The notes below the pieces were generated by a model. It made no database searches. It saw nothing but the letters and a program-made list of their open reading frames with translations, and had not been told where the DNA came from. From Alphaproteobacteria bacterium MarineAlpha3_Bin2 (GTDB taxonomy: Bacteria > Pseudomonadota > Alphaproteobacteria > Rhodospirillales > Casp-alpha2), in NCBI GenBank assembly GCA_002938315.1, contig PTLL01000016.1, positions 1 to 34,503 on the forward strand: a stretch of DNA of 34,503 nt, in the 5' to 3' direction. Position numbers and translations under genes: made by a program. Position 1 is the first letter of the stretch, and every line of letters starts with the position of its first letter. Of this stretch, positions 7,539-15,031 are shown one piece after another.

Positions 7539-8528
7539 CTAGACATTTTCCTCCTTCGGGGAATTTAACGAATACAACGCGCCAACGGCGAATCCCCAAA
7601 CAATCCAAATGATCTCGCGGATCCGCCTAATCACCGATACCGCCACCCCAAGCGGCGCAGACCCCGTGATCGCCCCACAGATCAACAGGAACGCCCCTTC
7701 CTGGACCCCGATGGCCGCAGGGATGAAGAACGCCCCGGTCCGAACCATTTGCGCCACCGCCTCGATAATCCAGGCCTCGGCCCATGTAACCGGGCGGTCC
7801 AGAAATACCAGCGCATAATAGATTTCGACCACGCCCAGCATCCAATTGACCAAGGCCAGGAAGAGGGCGGCGGCGAAGCGGCCCTTGGTCTCGGTATAAA
7901 AATGAACCAGCCGGTCGTCCATATCGTGGATGTGATGAAGGATATCCTCAACCCGCCGCCCCATGCGCCACCGGCTGATCCATGTCCCGGTCAGCGATGT
8001 AATGGAAAGCCATTGAATGACGAAAAAAAGAAAAACCCCGACCGCAAACGCCAACAGACCGGCGCCGGCCACATATTCATAAACCTGAGGCAAGGCCTGG
8101 GCCTGAATCATTAGGGCGAATCCGCCGATCAGGAAAATCACAAGGGCGATCATATTGATGGTCTTGGCCAGGATCAGCGACGCCGTGCCTTCGCGAAGAT
8201 TGATGCCGTAATGGGACTTCAACATTGACGCCTTCACCGGCTCGCCGCCCATGCCGCCGGCGGGAATAACCGCATTGAAGGATTCGCCGACCATGCGCAA
8301 TTTCCAAATCCGGTATGCCCAAAGCCCATTTAAGGGCACACCCCGGATAGCCACCTGCCAAGAGATGGAATCGATTGCGAAGGCGATGAAATAAATTCCA
8401 ACGAGAACTAGAATCCCGAAGCCGACCTTTGACACCTGCAAGGCGACTTCGGCCAAGTCAATTTCGGCGATGACAAATCCCAGCAGAAGAATGCCCAAGG
8501 CAAAATAAAATATTTTCAACAACCGCAC
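7539..8528 (-). CDS. hpnL: HpnL-type lysylphosphatidylglycerol-flippase-like membrane protein
   Basis: The frame is open from 8597, but a GTG at 8528 preceded by AAAGGG and lying 23 nt after the upstream stop is the better start, giving 329 residues. The protein has about eight hydrophobic helices and the conserved block PAGGMGGEPVKA (near residue 85) seen in UPF0104/LPG-synthase transmembrane domains. HpnL is associated with hopanoid clusters; its reaction is not settled, and a lipid-flippase-like role is suspected. It is the third gene of the hpnN - CDP-alcohol transferase - hpnL unit. It ends 1 nt from the convergent hpnM copy 2. Confidence 0.82.
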   Translation of the reverse strand: MRLLKIFYFALGILLLGFVIAEIDLAEVALQVSKVGFGILVLVGIYFIAFAIDSISWQVAIRGVPLNGLWAYRIWKLRMVGESFNAVIPAGGMGGEPVKASMLKSHYGINLREGTASLILAKTINMIALVIFLIGGFALMIQAQALPQVYEYVAGAGLLAFAVGVFLFFVIQWLSITSLTGTWISRWRMGRRVEDILHHIHDMDDRLVHFYTETKGRFAAALFLALVNWMLGVVEIYYALVFLDRPVTWAEAWIIEAVAQMVRTGAFFIPAAIGVQEGAFLLICGAITGSAPLGVAVSVIRRIREIIWIVWGFAVGALYSLNSPKEENV

Positions 8529-8551
8529 GCCGTCAGCCCTTTGACATAGGG

Positions 8552-9235
8552 TTACACATGGAAATCGTTGGCGCCTTGTGCGAATTGGGTGATCCAATAG
8601 ACTTGAGATCCGATGGCGCCCGCCGGAACCAGAACCCAGGTCACATCAAAGACCGCCAGCACCAAAACGATAAAACAAAAATCCGCTCGTGTCAGTTCAC
8701 GGAAGATGTACAAGGCCCAATCGCTGAGACCTTCCGGCACACGGTAGGTTTCTCCGGTTTTTCCGGCAGCCCATTCCTCCTCTGACTCGGCAGCGGCTTT
8801 ATCACGAGCGTCCAGGATAAATACAAGAATGTAATTAATGGTGCCGCCGGCGGCTGCCACCATCCCCATCCAGAACCATAACTCGTTGTCGAATCGAGCC
8901 GCTGCGCCAATGCCGAGACCGGCAAACAAAGCCGTATGGACCACCCAATCGACGAAGGTATCAAAGCGCATGCCGAAGGTCGAACACTGGTCCTTGAGCC
9001 GGGCGATTTCACCGTCGCAATTGTCCAAAATATAGGTGATCACGAACAGCGCCCCGGCGGCAATATCCGCGCCCGGTGTGCCCAGCGTCACACACCAGGC
9101 CGCGGCCAGCCCCGTAACCATGGAAGCGGTGGTAATCATATTGGCCGACACGGGTAAGCGCATAAAGACAGGGGTGGCGAATTTCGACAAATGCCGGATC
9201 AGGGGAAACAACGGGGTATTGACGGTGGCATTCAT
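8552..9235 (-). CDS. CDP-alcohol phosphatidyltransferase, membrane-bound
   Basis: A 227-residue membrane protein with an intact CDP-alcohol phosphotransferase signature: Asp71, Asp74-Gly75, Ala78-Arg79, Gly88, Asp92 and Asp96 (DNCDGEIAR ... FGMRFDTFVD). Such enzymes displace CMP from a CDP-linked substrate with an alcohol, forming phosphodiester lipids or osmolytes. The alcohol and CDP partner cannot be read from the sequence. It is not an obvious PgsA or PssA. It sits between hpnN (3-nt gap) and hpnL (23-nt gap), so it should be co-expressed with hopanoid transport genes. It is more distant from the two small paralogues at 12687-13880 than they are from each other. Confidence 0.9.
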   Translation of the reverse strand: MNATVNTPLFPLIRHLSKFATPVFMRLPVSANMITTASMVTGLAAAWCVTLGTPGADIAAGALFVITYILDNCDGEIARLKDQCSTFGMRFDTFVDWVVHTALFAGLGIGAAARFDNELWFWMGMVAAAGGTINYILVFILDARDKAAAESEEEWAAGKTGETYRVPEGLSDWALYIFRELTRADFCFIVLVLAVFDVTWVLVPAGAIGSQVYWITQFAQGANDFHV

Positions 9236-9238
9236 GGC

Positions 9239-11893
9239 TTATCCGTTTCTATTCCGTCCGGTCACCGTCATTAACGCCGGCAAAACAACAAGGGTGCACC
9301 CCAGCGACAAGGCTATAGCAATGGTCAACAACACGCCCATCGACGACGTTCCCGGATGGGAAGACAATGCAATACTGCCGAAGGAACCGATGGTGGTCAA
9401 AGCGCTAAACAAAACCGCCCTCGGCGTCGATGTTTCCAATACCCCATCAATTCCGCTTTCCTCACGATCTCGGACCACCAAATGAATGCTCCCCGCAACA
9501 CCGAGGCCGAACAATAACGGCAGCACGATGACATTGGCAAAATTGAATGGAAGACTGAACACAACCGACGCCGCCACCGTCAGCATCGCCGCCAGGGCCA
9601 ACGGCACGAACACCAGAACCACGTCCCGGAACCGCTGCAGGACGACGATCAAAATCAACGCAATCAGTACCACCGAGACTATTCCCGCCTGCCAAAATGC
9701 ACGAACAACTGTATTTCCCGCCTCCAGGATGACCACCGAAGAGCCCGTCGCATCAGGGGTGACAGTCCTGACGGCGGCGACAAAACGGGCTAGAGCTTCG
9801 CGGTCGCGCAGGTCGTGTTTCGGGAACGCCTCGACCTTGGCCCTACCGTCGGCGGCGATCTGATTACCCCTTATCGCTACAGGTAACGTCGCCAGGCTCA
9901 CCGGCCCAGCCAGCAGCGCCTGATTAAGCGCCACTAGACGACCCGGCAACGCCGTCAGCAGCCGTTTCTCGAATTCCTTGAGGGCGTCTTCCCCTTGAAT
10001 GCCCTTCATCGCCAGGGACAGGCGCTGCGCCGCCTGCTTTGCCGGTGCATCGCCCGGCAATTGGGCAAGCGCCTTAAGCTTATCCAGGAAACGGTCAAGT
10101 GCCGCGCCGCGTTGCTCCGCCGAAGGCGGCGCGGCTGTCCCTTTGGCGGCGAAGGCCGGGGCTAAAAATAGCGCCATCGAAGAAATGACCTCCAGTTTCT
10201 CGCCTTGGTTGGTGGGGACGTAATCCGTCAGGGTCGCAGCGTCATCGACCTCGGGCAGGGTTTTCAGTTTATCGGCCAGACCCATCGCCATATTCAGGTC
10301 GCGGCTGAGAACGGTGACGGTATAGGGGCTATTGCGGTTATCGGCCATCAGGTCGAACAGCGTGGCTACGGATTCTGTTTTGGAATCCTTCAAGTTCAGC
10401 GGGTCGAAATCGAACGCCGCCTTCGGCAGCATCAAGGCCGAGCCGATCCCTAAGGCCAGGGCCGTCCAGCAAACGGCACGGCTGTTGCGCCGGATGAAGG
10501 ACTGAAACGCCGGACCCAAAGAAGTGGGTCGGACGGGCTTATCTGTGGTCCCGGCCCCGGCTTTTACATGGGTTTTCGGCATCACCGTCAACATCGCCGG
10601 CAGCACCGTCATGTTGGCGAACAGGGCGATGAACATACCGGTCCCAGCGATCAACCCAAGTTCGGCGAGGCCTAAGTAATCGGTCGGCAGGAACGAATAG
10701 AACGCAATGGCGGCGCTGACGGCGCATAGGGTCAGCGCACCGCCGACCTGGTTGGCCGCTTCGCCGAGGGCCAGGGCATGAACTTCGCCCCGCCGCCTGG
10801 ATTCTTGATACCGAAGCCCGTAGTGAATCCCGAAATCGACGCTCAGGCCGATAAACAATACGGCGAAGGCAACGGATATCAGGTTGAGCGTGCCCAGCGC
10901 CAAAATCGCGAATGCCGCCGTCCATACCAGACCCATCACCAACGTTACCAGGGTGGCGATGACCAGGCGAGATGAGCGAAGCCCAACCATCAACAAGCTG
11001 ATCACCAGGACCAAGGATACCGCCCCGGCCAGCCCCATACCCTTCTCGACGCTTTTCAGTTCCTCATGGGACAGCGCCGCCGACCCGGTCAGCCGCACCC
11101 TGACACCCTTTTCCGGGGTCAGGCCCAAGCCAATCGCTGCTTCGCGAACACCGTCCATGGCATCGGCCGCAGGGGACAACGATGCAAAATCCAGGGCCGG
11201 CTGGATCACTAGAATTCGGCGGTTGGCGATCTCATTGTCTTTTTCAGCGGCATCGCCGGACATTAATGCCTGCCACGACAGCTGCGCGAATTTCCCCACC
11301 GTTTGCGCCATGGCGACGTCGGTGATGGCGTCCAACACGCCGGCGATTTCGATAGGCTGGGCGGGTGTCTCCTTGAGAGCCTCATCGGCGGCCATATTCA
11401 GCATCTTGAACAACCCGACAAGACTGGGGTCGCGCCACAGTGTGCCCAAGAACGGCTGCGCCTCGGCCAACCGATCGCTGAGGTCGTAAAGGTCTTCCAG
11501 GTCCAAAAACAAAAAACCGTTGCGGCGGAAAAAATCACTGCCGGCCGGATCATCGACACGGCCGAACAAATTCGGCCGTTGGCGCAAGCGGGCGGCGAGC
11601 GCACGGGCTGCGTCATCGGCGATATCCGGGGTCACACCATCAATGACGACGACCAAATTGTCGGAGAATTGCGGAAAGGCCCGGCTCACCACCTCGCTGT
11701 TGCGGCGGAAGTCCAAATCCGGCGACAGCATGTCCTCGGTATCGGTGTTGATACGGACATTTTCAGCCAGGAACACCCCGGCACCGAGCGTGGCAACCAC
11801 CGACGCCACCACCACCAGCCCGGCGAGGCGGCTAACACCGGCGGTCCAACAAACAAGGGCGCGGCGGTAAGCTTGGGAAAAGACACCAAACAT
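9239..11893 (-). CDS. hpnN: HpnN, hopanoid-associated RND/MMPL-type transporter
   Basis: Starting at the ATG at 11893 (in-frame alternative at 11938) gives 884 residues, normal for HpnN. There are two MMPL halves. Each has an extracytoplasmic domain and a bundle of five or six helices; the first bundle is around residues 270-440 (VSLVLVISLLMVGLRSSRLV, GLSVDFGIHYGLRY) and the second is after about 720. The N-terminal helix is followed by a periplasmic domain with DTEDMLSPDLDFRRNS. HpnN moves hopanoids to the outer membrane in characterised alphaproteobacteria. It leads the unit with the CDP-alcohol transferase and hpnL. Upstream is a repeat-rich patch and an OxyR relic, so its promoter may be rearranged. 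Confidence 0.92.
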   Translation of the reverse strand: MFGVFSQAYRRALVCWTAGVSRLAGLVVVASVVATLGAGVFLAENVRINTDTEDMLSPDLDFRRNSEVVSRAFPQFSDNLVVVIDGVTPDIADDAARALAARLRQRPNLFGRVDDPAGSDFFRRNGFLFLDLEDLYDLSDRLAEAQPFLGTLWRDPSLVGLFKMLNMAADEALKETPAQPIEIAGVLDAITDVAMAQTVGKFAQLSWQALMSGDAAEKDNEIANRRILVIQPALDFASLSPAADAMDGVREAAIGLGLTPEKGVRVRLTGSAALSHEELKSVEKGMGLAGAVSLVLVISLLMVGLRSSRLVIATLVTLVMGLVWTAAFAILALGTLNLISVAFAVLFIGLSVDFGIHYGLRYQESRRRGEVHALALGEAANQVGGALTLCAVSAAIAFYSFLPTDYLGLAELGLIAGTGMFIALFANMTVLPAMLTVMPKTHVKAGAGTTDKPVRPTSLGPAFQSFIRRNSRAVCWTALALGIGSALMLPKAAFDFDPLNLKDSKTESVATLFDLMADNRNSPYTVTVLSRDLNMAMGLADKLKTLPEVDDAATLTDYVPTNQGEKLEVISSMALFLAPAFAAKGTAAPPSAEQRGAALDRFLDKLKALAQLPGDAPAKQAAQRLSLAMKGIQGEDALKEFEKRLLTALPGRLVALNQALLAGPVSLATLPVAIRGNQIAADGRAKVEAFPKHDLRDREALARFVAAVRTVTPDATGSSVVILEAGNTVVRAFWQAGIVSVVLIALILIVVLQRFRDVVLVFVPLALAAMLTVAASVVFSLPFNFANVIVLPLLFGLGVAGSIHLVVRDREESGIDGVLETSTPRAVLFSALTTIGSFGSIALSSHPGTSSMGVLLTIAIALSLGCTLVVLPALMTVTGRNRNG

Positions 11894-11944
11894 GATGCCG
11901 CGCTTATAGCCCCGTTGTGGGCAAGGGAACAAGGACATGGAGAC

Positions 11945-12006
11945 CGGGTAAGGGCATCACCCGGCGCAGGCTCATATCCCGGCCCCCTTTCCCCTGCCCT
12001 TACCCG
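11945..12006. repeat. Intergenic 12-bp inverted repeat
   Basis: CGGGTAAGGGCA at 11945-11956 pairs perfectly with TGCCCTTACCCG at 11995-12006 across 38 bases, within C/G-rich intergenic sequence between hpnN and the OxyR relic. It resembles the dispersed palindromic spacer elements seen between genes in many alphaproteobacteria. It reads into the 3' end of the OxyR fragment, so its insertion may have altered that end. Confidence 0.5.
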
Positions 12007-12376
12007 TTCCTGTCCGCTTGCGCTGAGGGAGCAAGGGAGTCGCTAGTTCGTCGCGGAAGTATTCGGCCAACAACGCGAAGTCCCCCTTACGTGACGACGA
12101 TGCCCGCCAAGCAATTCCGATCTGCCGGGAAAAGGTTTTTCCCTCCACGGGACGCACCTGAACCCCGGTTCCCCTGGTGATACCGGAGTCGATGGCCATT
12201 TTCGGCAACAGCGTCAGACCGAGCCCATTGTCGACCATCTGCACCAGGGTATGCAGGCTGGAAGCCTTTAATGCGATTTCCCAGGCCGAACAAGAAAAGG
12301 TGATCGGCCGCACCAAGCCCGACAGCATCGAACTGGAAGGCGACGCCATGCCCGCGTCTTCCCATGTCTCGCGCAC
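11972..12376 (-). pseudogene. OxyR/LysR-family regulator, C-terminal fragment
   Basis: The 134-codon frame carries the end of an OxyR-like effector domain: KASSLHTLVQMVDNGLGLTL, LLPKMAID, then RQIGIAWR and a terminal ALLAEYFRDEL. This corresponds to the last third of a LysR-type regulator. Upstream the frame closes at a TAG a dozen codons before the GTG, and no DNA-binding helix-turn-helix domain or redox-cysteine region is present. The last 20 or so residues are a Lys/Gly/Arg run read through the palindromic repeat, not a native end. It is therefore a truncated relic sitting at the junction between the hpnN unit and the phosphonate locus. Confidence 0.75.
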
Positions 12377-12686
12377 CGACTTGTCCGAGGACGGTATTGC
12401 GCTAAAAATCTAACGGCGCAGTGCGCCTTTTGGATCAGTTGGGCAGCATGGCCTCTATTTCCTCGCCTTTTCCTGTGACCTGCACCGTTTCGACGTCCAG
12501 TTACGCCGGATGTTCGGCGTTTCCGGCGACGGAAAACACGACCGGTTAACTGATTTTTCCGAACCGGTCAGCAGTTCCTACTGGTTCGCGCCATCCATTG
12601 AGGACTTGAAAGGACCCTCCGGCACTTGACTTCCCGAACCGGCTAAAACACCCTCCCCGCCTGTTTCGCATCTTCGGGAGCCGCCG
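12377..12686. other. Intergenic region between OxyR relic and CDP-alcohol transferase
   Basis: About 310 bp without a recognised gene. The left part should once have held the rest of oxyR but shows no readable homology. The right part carries repeated CGAACCRG-type motifs (12540-12644) and probably the promoter of the transferase at 12687. Confidence 0.45.
12540..12644. promoter_or_regulatory. Cluster of GAACCGG-type repeats, possible operator
   Basis: GACCGGTT (12540-12547) and AACCGGTC (12562-12569) form a perfect 8-bp inverted repeat with a 14-bp spacer. Further copies follow: CGAACCAG on the minus strand near 12581-12588, and GAACCGGCT at 12636-12644. They lie 40-150 bp before the ATG at 12687. 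Repeated half-sites of this kind suggest regulator binding, but no regulator is identified and GC-rich chance repetition is possible. Confidence 0.3.
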
Positions 12687-13301
12687 ATGAAAAGCCCGCC
12701 TTGGGACCAACGCCTTGCAAGGGTTCTCGTTAAACCCCTGGTCAAGTCGCCGGTGACGCCGAACCAATTGACCATCTTCACGCTAATGATCGCGCTCGGC
12801 GGTGCCGGGTTGTTGGCGACGGGCGACGCCGCCGATGCCAACTGGGGCGCCGGGCTGTTCGTGCTGGCCCGGTTCATGGACCATTTCGATGGCGAATTGG
12901 CGCGGCAAAAGCAGATGACATCGCGGCTCGGCTATTACCTGGATTATATCTCCGGCGCCCTCAGCTACGGCGCGTTGTTTCTGTGTTTGGGGATCGGCTT
13001 CATGCATTCCGGCCTCGGCAATTGGGCTTTGGCGCTGGGCCTAGCCGGCACCGCGTCGGCGGTAATTTCCATGTTCACCAACCTCGGCATCGACCAGCAG
13101 CTAGATCTAGAGAACGACGCCGACCACGATGCCGTCGGCTATCCCGGTTTCGCCGGCTTCGAGCTGGAAGACGGCATCTACCTGATCGCACCGATTACCT
13201 GGTTTGGCTACTTGCAGCCGTTTTTCGTCCTCGCTGGCATCGGCGCCGCGGTCTACTGCCTGTGGACGTGCTGGACCTTACTGCGGCTCCGCCGCGCGTA
13301 A
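12687..13301 (+). CDS. CDP-alcohol phosphatidyltransferase-like protein with altered motif
   Basis: A 204-residue membrane protein with SPVTPNQLT near residue 21 and the CDP-alcohol phosphotransferase signature DHFDGELAR ... LGYYLD. Asp65, Asp68-Gly69, Ala72-Arg73, Gly82 and Asp86 are present. The fourth aspartate, the proposed catalytic base, is Gly90 (GGC at 12954-12956); its neighbour on the other strand has Asp90 at the identical position. It is the same length and pattern as that neighbour, so the two are paralogues. It overlaps the neighbour's 3' end by 24 nt in convergent orientation. It may be inactive, use another base, or work as a partner subunit. Its alcohol substrate is unknown. 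Confidence 0.85.
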   Translation: MKSPPWDQRLARVLVKPLVKSPVTPNQLTIFTLMIALGGAGLLATGDAADANWGAGLFVLARFMDHFDGELARQKQMTSRLGYYLDYISGALSYGALFLCLGIGFMHSGLGNWALALGLAGTASAVISMFTNLGIDQQLDLENDADHDAVGYPGFAGFELEDGIYLIAPITWFGYLQPFFVLAGIGAAVYCLWTCWTLLRLRRA

Positions 13302-13880
13302 CTGCCGCCAGTACATCACGAAAAACAACAATGCCGCCAGCGGCGCGATGACAGCGGCGGCGGTGAGCAAGCCGTCAGCTATGCCCAGCCAGACAAACAC
13401 CGGGATCAGCAGCACCGCGTCATCGGCATCAAATCCGCCGAGGCTGGGCAATTCGGCGGCGCGGTGGCCACCCATCTCCTCCATCCGCATCACCATCCAC
13501 AGGATCACCGCCACCGACAGGCCGGCCAAAACGCCCATGGGGATCGACCACTCCCCCCCTTCCCTGAGGCCGATGCCGAGACCGATCAGGATCAAGGCAT
13601 TGCAAACAGCATCGGCGATCATGTCATAGCGATGACCGCCGGGACTGGTTTTTCCGGTCAGTCGCGCTAGGTCGCCGTCGGCCCGGTCAAGCACTACCGA
13701 CAACACGAAAACGCCCGCGGCGATACCCTGCCAGGCGGGACCAATAGCCATGATCCCGGCGGCGGTGAGACCCGCCAGCAGGCGCGCCGTGGTCAGTTGA
13801 TTGGGGGTCACCGGTGTTCCCGCCAGGGGTTTGACCACCGTCGGGCGGACCATGCGGTGTATCCAGGTGTTGTGGCTCAT
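13278..13880 (-). CDS. CDP-alcohol phosphatidyltransferase of the phosphonate operon
   Basis: A 200-residue membrane protein with TPVTPNQLT and a complete CDP-alcohol phosphotransferase signature: Asp65, Asp68-Gly69, Ala72-Arg73, Gly82, Asp86 and Asp90. Its ATG overlaps the ppd stop in an ATGA junction, so it is translationally coupled to phosphonopyruvate decarboxylase and the PEP mutase-nucleotidyltransferase. In that setting its likely donor or product is a CMP-activated phosphonate joined to a lipid alcohol. That is inference from operon structure and from known nucleotidyl activation in phosphonate pathways. It could instead make an ordinary phospholipid. It converges on, and overlaps, its motif-altered paralogue. 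Confidence 0.88.
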   Translation of the reverse strand: MSHNTWIHRMVRPTVVKPLAGTPVTPNQLTTARLLAGLTAAGIMAIGPAWQGIAAGVFVLSVVLDRADGDLARLTGKTSPGGHRYDMIADAVCNALILIGLGIGLREGGEWSIPMGVLAGLSVAVILWMVMRMEEMGGHRAAELPSLGGFDADDAVLLIPVFVWLGIADGLLTAAAVIAPLAALLFFVMYWRQLRAAEPQ

Positions 13881-15031
13881 GAGGTGAGGAAATCCTTAAA
13901 CCGTAACGCCACCTCGGCCGGGGTCACGGTCGGGCGGCCCAGGTCCTTCATCGATCCCGGTTCGATGCGCATATGGATCAGGTGTGGGCCGGGTTCCTTT
14001 TGGGCCATCGCCAGTGCCTGCGTAAAACCGTCGGCGCCGTCGCACTTTAAGCCACGGGCGTAACCGCAATCGGCGGCGACGGCGGCAAAATTCACCGAGC
14101 CGGACACCGTTGGCTGACCGCCGGTGGAATCGTAGGTGCCGTTGTCGAGAACGATATGAACCAGATTGGTCGGCGCATAGGCGCCGATGGTCGCCAGCGT
14201 CCCCATTTTCATCATCGCGGCGCCGTCGCCGTCCAACACCACCACCGGCTTGTCCGTATTTAAGGCGACGCCCAACCCCATGCCCGCGGCACAGCCCATG
14301 GAGCCGACTTGATAGAGGTGTTGGCGCCGGTCGGCAATGGTAAAAAGCTCACGTCCGCATTTACCGGTGGTGGCGATGATCCCGGTATCCTCGGACACCG
14401 TTGAAAGCACCAATTCCATTGCCTGATAACGCGTCATCGCCGCGCCTTGGCCGGAATAATCAGACGCTTCACCAGCGACGCGGGCCGGCGGCGCCATCAT
14501 CTCGTCGCCGCCCCCGTCTTTAGCAACATCGTTACTAACGTCGCCTTTTTGCATGATGAAGGCGAACGGCAGCCCGGTGCTGTCCATTTCGGCCAGGGCT
14601 TCTTCGATCGCCGCCGGGGCGTTCGCCGCATCCGCCGGAAACGGCCGGTGCGGGACCTCCATCAGTTTCAATAGATCGGGCGTGATCCGGCCCATCAATT
14701 CGTGTTGGGGCTCATCCTTCAGCCCCGGCCCGGCCCGCCACGTGACCACCATCAGGGTCGGAATCCGGAACGGATAATTCAGCGATGTGATCGGATTGAC
14801 GGCGTTGCCCAAACCTGAGTTCTGACAAATGACGGCGGTCCGGTGCCCGGCCAACCAGGCCCCGGACGCAATCGCCACCGCCTCACCCTCGCTGGCGGCA
14901 CCGACATAGGAGAGATGTGGAGAGACGATGGCGCCATTGATCAGCGGCGTCAGAAAGGAACACGGAACACCGGTAAAAAAATCGATGCCGGCGGCAAATC
15001 CCCGATCAAGGAATTCGGCGGCGGCGATCAC
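13877..15031 (-). CDS. ppd: Phosphonopyruvate decarboxylase
   Basis: The open frame extends upstream to 15082, but the GTG at 15031 overlaps the pepM stop as GTGA and the family homology begins right after it, giving 384 residues, the usual size. The enzyme is thiamine-diphosphate dependent and converts 3-phosphonopyruvate to phosphonoacetaldehyde, making PEP mutase chemistry irreversible. Visible features are TGVPCSFL near the start, [14 protein letters not shown] with the cofactor-activating Glu, NSGLGN, and the diphosphate-binding [10 protein letters not shown] followed by [11 protein letters not shown]. It is the middle gene of pepM - ppd - CDP-alcohol transferase, with 4-nt overlaps on both sides. 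Confidence 0.93.
   Translation of the reverse strand: MIAAAEFLDRGFAAGIDFFTGVPCSFLTPLINGAIVSPHLSYVGAASEGEAVAIASGAWLAGHRTAVICQNSGLGNAVNPITSLNYPFRIPTLMVVTWRAGPGLKDEPQHELMGRITPDLLKLMEVPHRPFPADAANAPAAIEEALAEMDSTGLPFAFIMQKGDVSNDVAKDGGGDEMMAPPARVAGEASDYSGQGAAMTRYQAMELVLSTVSEDTGIIATTGKCGRELFTIADRRQHLYQVGSMGCAAGMGLGVALNTDKPVVVLDGDGAAMMKMGTLATIGAYAPTNLVHIVLDNGTYDSTGGQPTVSGSVNFAAVAADCGYARGLKCDGADGFTQALAMAQKEPGPHLIHMRIEPGSMKDLGRPTVTPAEVALRFKDFLTS

Noticed and set aside
8528-8597. Longer hpnL N-terminus starting at 8597
   Set aside because: It overlaps the transferase gene, is polar and unlike the family; the GTG at 8528 has a ribosome site and fits gene spacing.
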